Positions 35,654-44,907 of a stretch of DNA of 64,000 nt are shown here, piece after piece. Both the position numbers and the translations under genes were made by a program. This stretch comes from Pseudocitrobacter vendiensis (GTDB taxonomy: Bacteria > Pseudomonadota > Gammaproteobacteria > Enterobacterales > Enterobacteriaceae): positions 62,001 through 126,000 of the forward strand of contig NZ_CALSBS010000004.1 in NCBI RefSeq assembly GCF_943590815.1, given 5' to 3'. Numbering within the stretch: the first letter of the stretch is position 1; each line of letters opens with the position of its first letter. The notes under the pieces are model-generated. The model searched no databases. It saw only the letters and a list, made by a program, of their open reading frames with translations, and was not told the origin of the DNA.

Positions 35654-35885
35654 AAAAAAAGCCAGCAGATAATACCTGCTGGCAAATACTCAGTCACACA
35701 TGATTTGGCGATTTAGTGTTCAGAGGTCGAGCGCGTAACCTCCCACTGCATCAGGTTATCAAGCATTTTGTACCGCATCCCTGCCATCTGGCGGGCCAGC
35801 CAGGAAACATGACGTGTTGCGTAAAAATAGCGCTGATAAAACTGACCTGTGGTTGACCTCATCATATTCACCTCCTCACTTCATC
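35654..35885 (-). ncRNA. sgrS: Small RNA SgrS (glucose-phosphate stress)
   Basis: Hfq-dependent RNA that blocks ptsG and manXYZ translation when sugar phosphates accumulate. The 5' end GATGAAG (minus, from 35885) matches E. coli SgrS. The target-pairing segment GTGTGACTGAGTATT (minus, 35685-35699) is identical to E. coli. It is followed at once by terminator GCCAGCAG..CTGCTGGC (35661-35683) and seven Ts (35654-35660). It encodes SgrT in its 5' half. A small hairpin that E. coli has between pairing segment and terminator is absent. Length is about 232 nt. It is divergent from its activator gene sgrR. Confidence 0.95.
35713..35865 (-). CDS. sgrT: SgrT, small inhibitor of PtsG encoded in SgrS
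   Basis: A 50-residue protein encoded within SgrS that blocks glucose uptake through PtsG in E. coli. The sequence starts MMRSTTGQFYQRYFYATRHV and ends NLMQWEVTRSTSEH. FYQ-x-YF-x-AT, WL and LMQW align with the 43-residue E. coli SgrT. Two adjacent ATGs (35865, 35862) follow GGAGGTG, a very strong ribosome site, and the first is at 5-base spacing. The N-terminus is about 6 residues longer than in E. coli. Confidence 0.93.
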   Translation of the reverse strand: MMRSTTGQFYQRYFYATRHVSWLARQMAGMRYKMLDNLMQWEVTRSTSEH

Positions 35886-35952
35886 GAAGAAGATTATTGG
35901 CTTAATATAGGGATTAATAAATTGCTGAGTTTTTATCAGGAGTTCCCCTTTT
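35886..35952 (-). promoter_or_regulatory. Divergent sgrS / sgrR control region
   Basis: On the minus strand a -10 candidate TAATCT lies 5 bases before the SgrS 5' end (35885). No good -35 is present at 17 bases, fitting a promoter that needs SgrR. The 67-base AT-rich gap must also hold the sgrR promoter and ribosome site AGGAG. SgrR in E. coli activates sgrS and represses itself. Confidence 0.7.
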
Positions 35953-37608
35953 ATGCCTTCTGGTCGACTGCAACAACAATTCATCCGTCTGTGGCAATGC
36001 TGCGACGGCAAAGCGCAGGAAACGACGCTGAACGAACTGGCGGAGCTGCTGAGCTGCTCGCGTCGCCATATGCGAACCCTGTTAAACACCATGGAAGCGC
36101 GCGGCTGGCTGACCTGGGAAGCCGAGGCCGGGCGGGGTAAACGTTCGCGTTTAACCTTCCTTTATACCGGTCTGGCATTGCAGCAGCAGCGTGCGGAAGA
36201 CCTGCTGGAGCAAGACAGAATCGACCAACTGGTACAACTGGTGGGCGACAAATCGACAGTGCGACAGATGCTGGTTTCTCATCTGGGGCGCAGCTTTCGC
36301 CAGGGGCGGCACATTCTGCGTGTGCTCTACTATCGCCCGATGCAAAATCTGTTGCCCGGTACGGCGTTACGTCGATCTGAAACCCATATCGCGCGACAAA
36401 TTTTCAGTGCCCTGACGCGCATAAATGAGGAAAACGGGGAACTGGAAGCCGATATTGCGCATCACTGGAAGGAAATATCCCCTTTGCACTGGCGCTTTTA
36501 TTTGCGTCCAGGTATTCATTTTCATAATGGTCGCGAACTGGAGATGGAAGACGTCATCCATTCTCTGGAACGCATTAACAGGCTGCCCCTTTATTCTCAC
36601 ATCACTCAAATCGTGTCGCCGACCGCATGGACGCTGGATATTCATCTTTCCCACGCGGACCGCTGGCTACCGTGGCTGCTCGGTCATACTCCGGCAATGA
36701 TCCTGCCGCACGAGTGGTCATCCATGCCACATTTCTCCCGCCAGCCGGTAGGAACTGGCCCTTATGCGGTTGTGCGCAACAACCAGAATCAGCTCAAGAT
36801 CCACGCTTTTGAGGAGTACTTCGGTTTTCGCGCACTTATTGATGAGGTAAATGTCTGGGTGCTGCCGGATGTCGCGGAAGATGTTAGCTGTGGGCTGACG
36901 TTACAAGGCACGACGCAGAGTGAACAGGCCGTTGAGAGCCGTCTTGAAGAGGGCTGTTATTATCTGCTATTTGACGCTCGCGCCCCGCGCGGCGCCAACC
37001 TCAGGGTTCGTCAGTGGTTAAGCCACGTGCTCTCTCCAGCCAACCTTCTCTACCACGCCAGCGAGCAGTATCAGCAATACTGGTTCCCCGCTTACGGATT
37101 GCTGCCACGCTGGCACCATGCGCACAGTAAAACCAGCGAAAAACCGGCTGGCCTGGAGCGGGTCACCCTCGGCTTTTACCGCGATCACGTTGAGCATCGG
37201 GTCATAGCCGAAATAATGCGAAAACTGCTGGCAGAACACCATGTTACGCTTGATATAAACGAAGTCGATTACGATCAATGGCACAGCGGAGAGGTGGTTA
37301 GCGATGTGTGGCTGAACAGCGCTAACTTTACCCTGCCGCTCGATTTCTCGCTGTTTGCGCATCTTTGCGAAGTGCCGCTGCTCCAACACTGCATCGTGCG
37401 CGACTGGCAGGCAGATATCCGGCAGTGGCATGCGGGGGAACTGGATCTCCCCACCTGGTGTAAACAGTTGCTGGAACATCAGGCCATTGTGCCACTCATC
37501 CACCACTGGTTGCGCATTCAGGGGCAACGGAGTATGCGCGGCGTGCGTATGAACACCCTGGGCTGGTTCGACTTTAAATCCGCATGGTTCGCCCCTCCGG
37601 ATCCATAG
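35953..37608 (+). CDS. sgrR: Transcriptional activator SgrR
   Basis: Activator of sgrS during glucose-phosphate stress. It has 551 residues, as in E. coli. The N-terminal winged helix is about residues 20-70 ([20 protein letters not shown]), followed by a solute-binding-protein-like domain ([29 protein letters not shown]) thought to sense a small molecule. It ends [25 protein letters not shown] sits 10 bases before the ATG. It is divergent from sgrS and upstream of the thiamine operon. Confidence 0.98.
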   Translation: MPSGRLQQQFIRLWQCCDGKAQETTLNELAELLSCSRRHMRTLLNTMEARGWLTWEAEAGRGKRSRLTFLYTGLALQQQRAEDLLEQDRIDQLVQLVGDKSTVRQMLVSHLGRSFRQGRHILRVLYYRPMQNLLPGTALRRSETHIARQIFSALTRINEENGELEADIAHHWKEISPLHWRFYLRPGIHFHNGRELEMEDVIHSLERINRLPLYSHITQIVSPTAWTLDIHLSHADRWLPWLLGHTPAMILPHEWSSMPHFSRQPVGTGPYAVVRNNQNQLKIHAFEEYFGFRALIDEVNVWVLPDVAEDVSCGLTLQGTTQSEQAVESRLEEGCYYLLFDARAPRGANLRVRQWLSHVLSPANLLYHASEQYQQYWFPAYGLLPRWHHAHSKTSEKPAGLERVTLGFYRDHVEHRVIAEIMRKLLAEHHVTLDINEVDYDQWHSGEVVSDVWLNSANFTLPLDFSLFAHLCEVPLLQHCIVRDWQADIRQWHAGELDLPTWCKQLLEHQAIVPLIHHWLRIQGQRSMRGVRMNTLGWFDFKSAWFAPPDP

Positions 37609-37649
37609 CGCTTTTGATTTATTCACGTAATCATTACAATAGCGAGCTA

Positions 37650-37722
37650 CTCAACGGGGTGCAGAAGTCTGCTGAGATTAAACCCGTCGAACCTGATCCG
37701 GATAACGCCGGCGGAGGGATTT
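37650..37722 (+). promoter_or_regulatory. TPP riboswitch (THI element) of thiBPQ
   Basis: The conserved thi-box is present: CAACGGGGTGC at about 37652-37662, GCTGAGATTAAACCCG, AACCTGATCCGGATAACGCC and GGCGGAGGGA. Downstream, GCCACCT (37744-37750) can pair with AGGTGC (37759-37764), which covers the ribosome site of thiB just before its GTG. The expression platform is therefore probably translational: TPP binding hides the ribosome site. Confidence 0.95.
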
Positions 37723-37767
37723 GAGGCCAACTCAAAATCCTTTGCCACCTGCTTACTGAGGTGCAAA

Positions 37768-38751
37768 GTGTTAAAAAAATGTCTGCCGCTGCTGGCGCTT
37801 CTCGCCATGCCAGCTTTCGCCAAACCGGTGCTCACGGTTTACACCTACGACTCTTTCGCCGCCGACTGGGGCCCTGGCCCGGTGGTGAAAAAAGCCTTTG
37901 AAGCCGACTGTGACTGCGAGCTGAAATTTGTGGCGCTGGAAGATGGCGTTTCACTGCTCAATCGCCTGCGTATGGAAGGGAAAAAAAGCAAAGCCGACGT
38001 GGTGCTGGGCCTTGATAACAATTTGTTGCAAGCCGCCAGCCAGACAAAACTGTTCGCCAAAAGCGGCGTTCCGGCTAGCGCCGTCACCGTTCCTGGCGGC
38101 TGGAAAGATGACACCTTTGTTCCCTTCGACTACGGCTATTTCGCTTTTGTTTATGACAAAAACAAACTGAAAAATCCGCCGAAAAGCCTGAAAGAACTGG
38201 TCGAGAGCGACCAGAAATGGCGCGTGATCTATCAGGACCCGCGCACCAGCACACCGGGCCTGGGCCTGCTGCTGTGGATGCAAAAAGTGTATGGCGATAA
38301 AGCTCCTGAAGCCTGGCAGAAACTGGCGGCGAAAACCGTCACCGTGACCAAGGGCTGGAGCGAAGCGTATGGTTTATTCCTGAAAGGGGAAAGCGACCTG
38401 GTGCTGAGCTACACCACCTCTCCGGCGTATCACATTATCGAAGAGAAAAAAGATAACTACGCCGCCGCCTCCTTTGCCGAAGGGCACTACCTACAGGTAG
38501 AAGTGGCCGCGCGTACCGCTGCCAGTAAACAGCCTGAACTGGCTGAAAAATTCCTCAAGTTTATGGTTTCCCCGGCGTTCCAGCAGGCCATTCCGACGGG
38601 TAACTGGATGTATCCGGTGGCTGACGTGACGCTGCCCGCAGGCTTTGATGCGCTCGCTAAACCGAAAACCGCACTGGAATTTACCCCGCAGGACGTCGCC
38701 GCACAGCGTCAGAACTGGATTGCGACATGGCAACGCGCCGTCAGCCGTTAA
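37768..38751 (+). CDS. thiB: Thiamine-binding periplasmic protein ThiB
   Basis: Substrate-binding protein of the thiamine/TMP/TPP ABC importer. It has 327 residues, as in E. coli. The signal peptide is about residues 1-18 (MLKKCLPLLALLAMPAFA), then KPVLTVYTYDSFAADWGPGP. It starts with GTG at 37768, with ribosome site GAGGTG inside the riboswitch stem. The last 25 bases overlap thiP. Confidence 0.98.
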   Translation: MLKKCLPLLALLAMPAFAKPVLTVYTYDSFAADWGPGPVVKKAFEADCDCELKFVALEDGVSLLNRLRMEGKKSKADVVLGLDNNLLQAASQTKLFAKSGVPASAVTVPGGWKDDTFVPFDYGYFAFVYDKNKLKNPPKSLKELVESDQKWRVIYQDPRTSTPGLGLLLWMQKVYGDKAPEAWQKLAAKTVTVTKGWSEAYGLFLKGESDLVLSYTTSPAYHIIEEKKDNYAAASFAEGHYLQVEVAARTAASKQPELAEKFLKFMVSPAFQQAIPTGNWMYPVADVTLPAGFDALAKPKTALEFTPQDVAAQRQNWIATWQRAVSR

Positions 38752-40334
38752 TTCCCGGCTGGATTTGGCCTGGCACAACGGCGGCGACGCTTATCGTCGC
38801 CGTGGCGCTGGCCGCCTTTCTGGCGCTTTGGTTTAGCGCCCCGGAGGCCAGCGGGAAGATGCTGCTGGCGGATAGCTATCTCTGGCACGTCGTGCGCTTC
38901 TCCTTCTGGCAGGCGTTTCTCTCCGCTCTACTGTCAGTAGTGCCCGCGATTTTCCTCGCCCGCGCGCTCTATCGCCGTCGTTTCCCTGGCCGCGAAATTT
39001 TGCTGCGCCTGTGCGCCATGACGCTGATTTTGCCCGTGCTGGTCGCGGTATTCGGCATCCTCAGCGTCTACGGGCGTCAGGGCTGGCTGGCGCAGATATT
39101 CACATCACTGGGGCTGGAGTGGCATTTCTCGCCTTATGGATTACAGGGAATCCTGCTGGCGCACGTCTTCTTCAATATGCCAATGGCGACCCGCCTGCTG
39201 CTTCAGGCGCTGGAGCAAATCCCCGGCGAGCAGCGCCAGCTTGCCGCTCAGCTTGGGATGCGTGGGTTTAGCTTCTTTCGTTTCGTGGAATGGCCCTGGC
39301 TGCGTCGGCAAATTCTGCCCATCAGCACGCTTATTTTTATGCTTTGTTTTGCCAGCTTTGCCACCGTGTTATCGCTGGGCGGCGGGCCGAAAGCCACGAC
39401 GATTGAACTGGCGATTTATCAGGCGCTCAATTTTGATTATGACCCGGCGCGGGCGGCGATGCTGGCGCTGATCCAGATGGCGTGCTGCCTGACACTGGTG
39501 TTAATTAGCCAACGTCTGAGCAAAGCAATTGCCGTCGGTAATACGCAAATGCAGGGCTGGCGCGACCCGGACGATCGTTTACACAGCCGCCTTAGCGATG
39601 GCCTGCTGATTACGCTAGCGCTGCTGTTGATGCTGCCGCCGCTGCTGGCGGTACTGGTCGATGGCATCAACCCGGCGATGCTCAACGCCCTGCTACAACC
39701 GCCGCTCTGGCAGGCATTGTTGACCTCACTACGCATCGCCGTCGCCGCTGGCGTACTCAGCGTGGTGTTGACCATGATGCTGCTGTGGAGCAGCCGCGAG
39801 CTGCGCGCGCGTAATGCGCAGCTCGCCGGACAAACGCTGGAACTGAGCGGCATGTTGATTCTTGCCATGCCGGGGATTGTGCTGGCGACCGGCTTTTTCC
39901 TGCTGCTGAACAACACCGTCGGCCTGCCCGATTCCGCCGATGGCATTGTGATTTTCGCCAATGCGCTGATGGCCATCCCCTACGCATTAAAGGTGCTGGA
40001 AACGCCGATGCGCGATATTACCGCGCGTTATACACCGTTGTGTGAGTCGCTGGGGCTGGCCGGTTTTAATCGTCTGAAGGTGGTGGAACTGCGCGCGCTA
40101 AAACGCCCTCTGGCTCAGGCGCTGGCTTTCGCCTGCGTCCTGTCGATTGGCGATTTCGGTGTGGTGGCGCTGTTTGGCAATGATGATTTCCGCACACTGC
40201 CGTTTTATCTTTACCAGCAAATAGGCTCTTATCGCAGCCAGGATGGCGCGGTGACCGCCCTGCTTCTGCTGCTGCTCTGTTTCCTGCTTTTTACCGTGAT
40301 TGAAAAACTCCCGGGACGCCATGCTAAAACTTAA
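38727..40334 (+). CDS. thiP: Thiamine ABC transporter permease ThiP
   Basis: Permease of the ThiBPQ importer. It has 535 residues (536 in E. coli) with about twelve hydrophobic helices. It is a duplicated permease with two EAA-type loops, [20 protein letters not shown] in the first half and [20 protein letters not shown] in the second. It overlaps thiB by 25 bases and thiQ by 14, so translation is coupled. Confidence 0.97.
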   Translation: MATRRQPLIPGWIWPGTTAATLIVAVALAAFLALWFSAPEASGKMLLADSYLWHVVRFSFWQAFLSALLSVVPAIFLARALYRRRFPGREILLRLCAMTLILPVLVAVFGILSVYGRQGWLAQIFTSLGLEWHFSPYGLQGILLAHVFFNMPMATRLLLQALEQIPGEQRQLAAQLGMRGFSFFRFVEWPWLRRQILPISTLIFMLCFASFATVLSLGGGPKATTIELAIYQALNFDYDPARAAMLALIQMACCLTLVLISQRLSKAIAVGNTQMQGWRDPDDRLHSRLSDGLLITLALLLMLPPLLAVLVDGINPAMLNALLQPPLWQALLTSLRIAVAAGVLSVVLTMMLLWSSRELRARNAQLAGQTLELSGMLILAMPGIVLATGFFLLLNNTVGLPDSADGIVIFANALMAIPYALKVLETPMRDITARYTPLCESLGLAGFNRLKVVELRALKRPLAQALAFACVLSIGDFGVVALFGNDDFRTLPFYLYQQIGSYRSQDGAVTALLLLLLCFLLFTVIEKLPGRHAKT

Positions 40335-41067
40335 TGATGTTACCTGGCTTTATCAGCATTTACCGATGCGTTTTAGTCTCTCCGTGGCGCAGGGCGAAAC
40401 CCTCGCCATTCTTGGGCCGAGCGGGGCGGGGAAAAGTACGCTGCTGAATCTGGTTGCCGGATTTCTGACGCCAGCCAGTGGTGAAATTGTGATCAACGGC
40501 GAGGCATATACCCGCACGCCACCCGCGCGTCGCCCGGTATCAATGTTGTTTCAGGAAAACAACCTGTTCAGCCACCTGAACGTGCAACAAAATATCGGGC
40601 TGGGGATGTTGCCTTCGCTGAAACTGAACGACACGCAAAAACAGACGTTGCAGGCTATCGCCCAACAGATGGGCCTTGAGTCCTTGCTGACGCGCCTGCC
40701 CGGTGAGCTTTCCGGCGGTCAGCGTCAACGCGTGGCGCTGGCGCGTTGTTTGGTCCGTCAGCAGCCGATTTTGCTGCTGGATGAACCTTTTTCCGCCCTC
40801 GACCCGGCGCTACGTCAGGAGATGTTGCAACTGGTGAAAGCGGTATGTGAACGTGAGCAGATGACGTTGTTGATGGTGTCGCATAGCGTGGAAGATGCGG
40901 CGCGGATTGCGCCACGCGCGATAGTGGTTGCCGACGGACGCATTGCGTGGGATGGCGAAACGACGGCGCTGCTGAGCGGGCACGCCAGCGCGTCGCATTT
41001 ACTCGGCATCGCTGCGCCGGATGGCGCTTCGCTTATCCGGCCTACTGGTTCGCATCTATTTTTGTAG
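40321..41067 (+). CDS. thiQ: Thiamine ABC transporter ATPase ThiQ with REP-encoded tail
   Basis: ATPase of the thiamine importer. From ATG 40321 it has 248 residues. Walker [10 protein letters not shown] is at residues 32-40, and the signature [16 protein letters not shown], Walker [15 protein letters not shown] and switch histidine (MVSHSVEDA) are intact. The E. coli protein ends near residue 232 (LLGITG). Here the frame runs on through a BIME for about 16 more residues ([15 protein letters not shown]), and its TAG lies inside the second REP. The catalytic core is complete, so activity is probably retained. Confidence 0.96.
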   Translation: MLKLNDVTWLYQHLPMRFSLSVAQGETLAILGPSGAGKSTLLNLVAGFLTPASGEIVINGEAYTRTPPARRPVSMLFQENNLFSHLNVQQNIGLGMLPSLKLNDTQKQTLQAIAQQMGLESLLTRLPGELSGGQRQRVALARCLVRQQPILLLDEPFSALDPALRQEMLQLVKAVCEREQMTLLMVSHSVEDAARIAPRAIVVADGRIAWDGETTALLSGHASASHLLGIAAPDGASLIRPTGSHLFL

Positions 41068-41099
41068 GCCGGATAAGGCGTTTACGCCGCCATCCGGCA
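41013..41099. repeat. BIME overlapping the 3' end of thiQ
   Basis: Two REP copies in inverted orientation. The first is 41013-41045 (GCCGGATGGCGCTTCGCTTA then TCCGGCCTAC) and lies wholly within the thiQ frame. The second is 41064-41099 (GTAGGCCGGATAAGGCG ... CATCCGGCA) and provides the thiQ stop. It separates thiQ from the convergent gene yabI. Confidence 0.93.
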
Positions 41100-41106
41100 A
41101 ACTATG

Positions 41107-41874
41107 CTATAGCCCAACCACCTTGCATAAAATTTCAATGTAAACAGGCATTAACGGATGCCGGATAGCCGCCACCAGCGCCACCACACCAATGCCAAGC
41201 ATTAACGGGGCCACCCACAGTAAACGCTGGCGCGGAAGATAGTCGGACAAACGATCTTTCGCTGCTTTTCCGCTACGCCATAAGCGCCAGCAAAGCCACG
41301 CAGCGACCCACAGCAGCAGCGCCGTACCCAGCAGCAACCACTTAAAGCCGCCGCTTTGCATATCCGCAGGAATATCAATCGCGGCACCCGCCAGAATCCC
41401 CGGCAGGAAGTAAATCGGCGGCCAGAGCAGGCAACCAATAATGTTCGGCGGAATAAACTTCGATACCGGCAGGTCGAGCATTCCGGCAACCATCGGGACC
41501 ACCGGGCGCGTCGGCCCGACAAAGCGCCCGACCAGAATGGTGAACATGCTGTGCTGATGCAGCGCGTGCTCGGTTTTATCCAGTAGCGCCTTGTTCTTTT
41601 TCATAAACGACCAGCGATGCAGCGGTTTCTTAAAGCGCCAGCCAAGCCAGAAGGAGATCCAGTCGCCCAGCAAACACCCCACAATACCGACCAGCCACGC
41701 CTGCCAGAAATTAAGCTCACCGCTGCCAATCAGCGCCCCGAGGCCCGCCATCATCACCGTACCCGGCAAAATCAGACCGACCAGCGCTAATGATTCGAGA
41801 AAAGCCACCAGCGCGACCGCGACAAGTGAATAGGTCGTGGACTGGGTAATAAAGTGTTCCAGCAGTGCTTGCAT
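41107..41874 (-). CDS. yabI: DedA-family inner-membrane protein YabI
   Basis: Member of the DedA/VTT-domain family of polytopic inner-membrane proteins, implicated in lipid carrier flipping and membrane homeostasis. It has 255 residues (254 in E. coli). Family signatures are FLESLALVGLILPGT and GRFVGPTRPVVPMVAGMLDL (with the conserved arginines), followed by several hydrophobic helices. It is convergent with thiQ and follows araC on the same strand after a 129-base gap. Confidence 0.95.
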   Translation of the reverse strand: MQALLEHFITQSTTYSLVAVALVAFLESLALVGLILPGTVMMAGLGALIGSGELNFWQAWLVGIVGCLLGDWISFWLGWRFKKPLHRWSFMKKNKALLDKTEHALHQHSMFTILVGRFVGPTRPVVPMVAGMLDLPVSKFIPPNIIGCLLWPPIYFLPGILAGAAIDIPADMQSGGFKWLLLGTALLLWVAAWLCWRLWRSGKAAKDRLSDYLPRQRLLWVAPLMLGIGVVALVAAIRHPLMPVYIEILCKVVGL

Positions 41875-42003
41875 AGTGTGTCCGGTTTGAAAACGAATCG
41901 GGGATTCTGGTCATCACCCCGACTTTCGTCAAGCCATCAATTGTCTGAATAGTTTACTGGCAATGACGCTTTCCGACACACCGCCTTTCCTTTTCTTTAC
42001 TTT

Positions 42004-42849
42004 TTATTCACACCCTGCACGGAATTCACTCGGGCTGGCACCGGTACATTTCTTGAAAACGCGAGAAAAATAGAGCTGATCTTCAAAACCTACGTTACGC
42101 CCCACGGTAGCAATCGGCATACGCGTGGTGCTGAGCAGCAACTTCGCCTGGCTGATGCGTTGATCTTCACGCCAGCTCAACACGCTGACACCAAGCTGCT
42201 GACGAAACAAATGCGACAGACGCGACGGCGACAGGCAAACATGCTGAGCTACGCTTGCGATATCAAAATGGCTATCAGCCAGGTGATCGCTGATGTACTG
42301 GCAGGCATCGCGTACCCGGTTATCCATCGGCGGATGCAGCGATTCATTGATAGCCTCCATACGTCGCAGCAGAAGCTGCTCCAGCAGGTTGATCGCCAGC
42401 AACTCGGAGTAACGCCCAACGCCCTGCCCGGCATCAATAATTTGCCCAAACAGCGCGGAAATCGACGCCTGATGCGCTTCATCAGGGCGGAAAAAACCGG
42501 TTTGCGCATGAATGGTCGGCCAGTTCAGCCATTCATGCCAGTAGGCGCGGGGGCGGAAATAAACCCACTGGTGATACCATTCGCTGGCGTCAGGATGACG
42601 CCCGTAGTGATGAATTTCGCCTGGCGGAAAGAGCAGCATATCGCCTTCGCGACAAATAAACTGCTGCCCCTGATTTTCAATCACTCCCTCCCCTTTCACC
42701 GTCAGGTTAAGAATAAACCCCTTCATGCCCAGCGGCCGGTCGATAAAAAAATCGAGATAACCTCCGGCATCAATCGGCGTCAGCCCGGCGACCAGGTGCG
42801 CGTTAAAGGAGTAACCCGGCAGCAGGGGATCGTTTTGCAATTCAGGCAT
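42004..42849 (-). CDS. araC: Arabinose operon regulator AraC
   Basis: Dual regulator of araBAD that binds arabinose in its cupin domain (about residues 10-170) and DNA through two C-terminal helix-turn-helices ([20 protein letters not shown] and [20 protein letters not shown]). From ATG 42849 it has 281 residues. This matches Salmonella/Citrobacter AraC and lacks the 11-residue tail of E. coli (292). A TTG extension to 42885 is rejected because it enters the araO2 region. It is divergent from araBAD. Confidence 0.97.
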   Translation of the reverse strand: MPELQNDPLLPGYSFNAHLVAGLTPIDAGGYLDFFIDRPLGMKGFILNLTVKGEGVIENQGQQFICREGDMLLFPPGEIHHYGRHPDASEWYHQWVYFRPRAYWHEWLNWPTIHAQTGFFRPDEAHQASISALFGQIIDAGQGVGRYSELLAINLLEQLLLRRMEAINESLHPPMDNRVRDACQYISDHLADSHFDIASVAQHVCLSPSRLSHLFRQQLGVSVLSWREDQRISQAKLLLSTTRMPIATVGRNVGFEDQLYFSRVFKKCTGASPSEFRAGCE

Positions 42850-42878
42850 TTTCAGTCTGCTCTCCGCATGTTGTGAAG

Positions 42879-42898
42879 AAACCAATTATCCATATTCA
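42879..42898. promoter_or_regulatory. araO2-like AraC operator
   Basis: AAACCAATTATCCATATTCA lies just upstream of the araC start and matches the E. coli araO2 core (AAACCAATTGTCCATATTG) at most positions. It is about 210 bp from araI1, the distance expected for the repression loop. Confidence 0.7.
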
Positions 42899-43012
42899 CG
42901 TTTTCACCCTTCCCGGCGACCTGTGCAAACCATCACCGCTCACGATAAACATTTAACCCCGCGACAAGCCGCGATTTTGATAACAATTCCGCGAGAGATA
43001 CGGTTTATGGCG

Positions 43013-43152
43013 TGTAACAGAAGTGTCTATAAAGACGGCAGAAAAGTCCACATTGAATATTTGCACAGCGTCACACTTTGGGATGTGACAGCAAAATTAT
43101 CCATAAGATTAGCGGTTCCTGCCTGACGATTTTTCCGGGCGATCGCTAGTGT
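43013..43152 (+). promoter_or_regulatory. araBAD control region: araO1, CRP site, araI1/I2, PBAD
   Basis: In order: an araO1-like stretch about 43013-43056 (GTGTAACAGAAGTGTCTATA to CACATTGA); CRP site TATTTGCACAGCGTCACACT, about 43058-43079; araI1 CAGCAAAATTATCCATA at 43089-43105; araI2 TAGCGGTTCCTGCCTGA at 43110-43126, overlapping the -35 CTGACG (43123-43128); an 18-base spacer; -10 TAGTGT (43147-43152). The layout equals E. coli ara. araI1 departs from TAGCATTTTTATCCATA in its first half. Confidence 0.9.
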
Positions 43153-43187
43153 TAACTCATCCTGTTTTATTACGATGGAGTGACACG

Positions 43188-44897
43188 ATGGCAATCGCAA
43201 TTGGCCTCGATTTTGGCAGCGACTCGGTTCGCGCCCTGGCAGTGGAGTGCGCGAATGGCGAAGAGATCGCCACCAGCGTTGAATGGTATCCGCGCTGGCA
43301 GGAGGGCCGCTTCTGCGACGCCCCGAATAACCGTTTTCGCCACCACCCGCGCGACTATATTGAGTCAATGGAAGCCGCGCTGAAGAGCGTGCTGGCACAG
43401 CTTACCGATAGTCAACGGGCCGACGTGGTCGGGATTGGCGTTGACAGCACCGGTTCAACCCCTGCGCCGATTGACGCCGACGGCAACGTACTGGCGCTGC
43501 GCGACGAGTTCGCCGAAAACCCGAACGCCATGTTCGTGCTGTGGAAAGACCACACCGCCGTGGAAGAAGCCGAAGCCATCACTCGCCTGTGCCATCAGCC
43601 GGGTAAAGAAGACTACTCGCGCTACATTGGCGGTATCTACTCCAGCGAATGGTTCTGGGCCAAAATTCTGCACGTCACTCGCGAAGATAGCGCGGTCGCA
43701 CAGGCTGCTGCATCGTGGATTGAGCTGTGCGACTGGGTTCCGGCCCTGCTTTCCGGCACCACGCGCCCGCAGGATATTCGCCGTGGCCGCTGTAGCGCCG
43801 GGCATAAATCCTTGTGGCATGAAAGCTGGGGCGGCCTGCCACCGGCGTCGTTCTTCGATGAACTCGACCCTATCCTCAATCAGCACCTTCCCTGCCCGTT
43901 GTTTACCGACACCCTGACCGCCGATGTTCCGGTGGGCACGCTCACCGCGGAATGGGCACAGCGTTTGGGGCTTTCCGAAAAAGTGGTGATTTCCGGCGGC
44001 GCATTTGACTGCCATATGGGCGCAGTCGGCGCGGGCGCACAGCCTAACGCGCTGGTGAAAGTCATCGGGACCTCCACCTGCGACATTCTTGTCGCCGAGA
44101 AAGAGAGCGTGGGCGATCGCACAGTGAAAGGTATTTGCGGCCAGGTTGACGGAAGCGTAGTACCTGATTTTATCGGCATGGAAGCGGGCCAGTCGGCGTT
44201 CGGCGACATCTACGCCTGGTTTGGTCGCGTGCTGGGCTGGCCGCTGGAACAACTCGCCGCACAGCATCCTGAACTGAAAACGCAAATTAAAGAGAGTCAG
44301 AAGCAGCTACTGCCAGCCCTGACTGACGCCTGGGCGAAGAATCCGTCTCTCGATCATCTGCCAGTGGTACTCGACTGGTTTAACGGTCGCCGCACGCCGA
44401 ACGCCAATCAGCGTCTGAAGGGCGTGATTACTGATTTGAATCTCGCTACCGACGCGCCAGCCTTATTTGGCGGGCTGATCGCCGCCACCGCCTTTGGCGC
44501 GCGCGCCATTATGGAGTGCTTCACCCGCCAGGGTATCCCGGTCAATAACGTGATGGCGCTGGGCGGCATTGCGCGTAAAAACCGCGTCATCATGCAGGCC
44601 TGCTGCGATGTACTCAATCGCCCGTTACAGATTGTCGCCTCTGACCAGTGCTGTGCGCTGGGCGCGGCCATCTTTGTTGCCGTCGCCGCCGGCGTTTACC
44701 GCGATATCCCCGCCGCACAGTTACTGATGGCCAGCCGTGTCGAAAGCACGCTCCAGCCCGATCCGCAACAGGCGAAACGCTTTGAACAACTCTATCAACG
44801 CTACCAGCAATGGGCGTTGAGCGCCGAACAACACTATCTCCCTGCCGCTGCGCCATCGGCTACCACGCCGTCCACCACAGCAGCGCTGACTCATTAA
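43188..44897 (+). CDS. araB: L-ribulokinase AraB
   Basis: FGGY-family kinase that phosphorylates L-ribulose to L-ribulose-5-phosphate. It has 569 residues from ATG 43188 (GGAG upstream); E. coli has 566. The N-terminal nucleotide fold starts [52 protein letters not shown] and [15 protein letters not shown] are conserved. The C-terminal 15 residues are low-complexity Ala/Thr/Ser ([14 protein letters not shown]). Confidence 0.99.
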   Translation: MAIAIGLDFGSDSVRALAVECANGEEIATSVEWYPRWQEGRFCDAPNNRFRHHPRDYIESMEAALKSVLAQLTDSQRADVVGIGVDSTGSTPAPIDADGNVLALRDEFAENPNAMFVLWKDHTAVEEAEAITRLCHQPGKEDYSRYIGGIYSSEWFWAKILHVTREDSAVAQAAASWIELCDWVPALLSGTTRPQDIRRGRCSAGHKSLWHESWGGLPPASFFDELDPILNQHLPCPLFTDTLTADVPVGTLTAEWAQRLGLSEKVVISGGAFDCHMGAVGAGAQPNALVKVIGTSTCDILVAEKESVGDRTVKGICGQVDGSVVPDFIGMEAGQSAFGDIYAWFGRVLGWPLEQLAAQHPELKTQIKESQKQLLPALTDAWAKNPSLDHLPVVLDWFNGRRTPNANQRLKGVITDLNLATDAPALFGGLIAATAFGARAIMECFTRQGIPVNNVMALGGIARKNRVIMQACCDVLNRPLQIVASDQCCALGAAIFVAVAAGVYRDIPAAQLLMASRVESTLQPDPQQAKRFEQLYQRYQQWALSAEQHYLPAAAPSATTPSTTAALTH

Positions 44898-44907
44898 GGA
44901 TACGACG

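Noticed and set aside
42850-42885. TTG start giving AraC 12 more residues
   Set aside because: It runs into the araO2-like operator, and ATG 42849 gives the length seen in Salmonella/Citrobacter.
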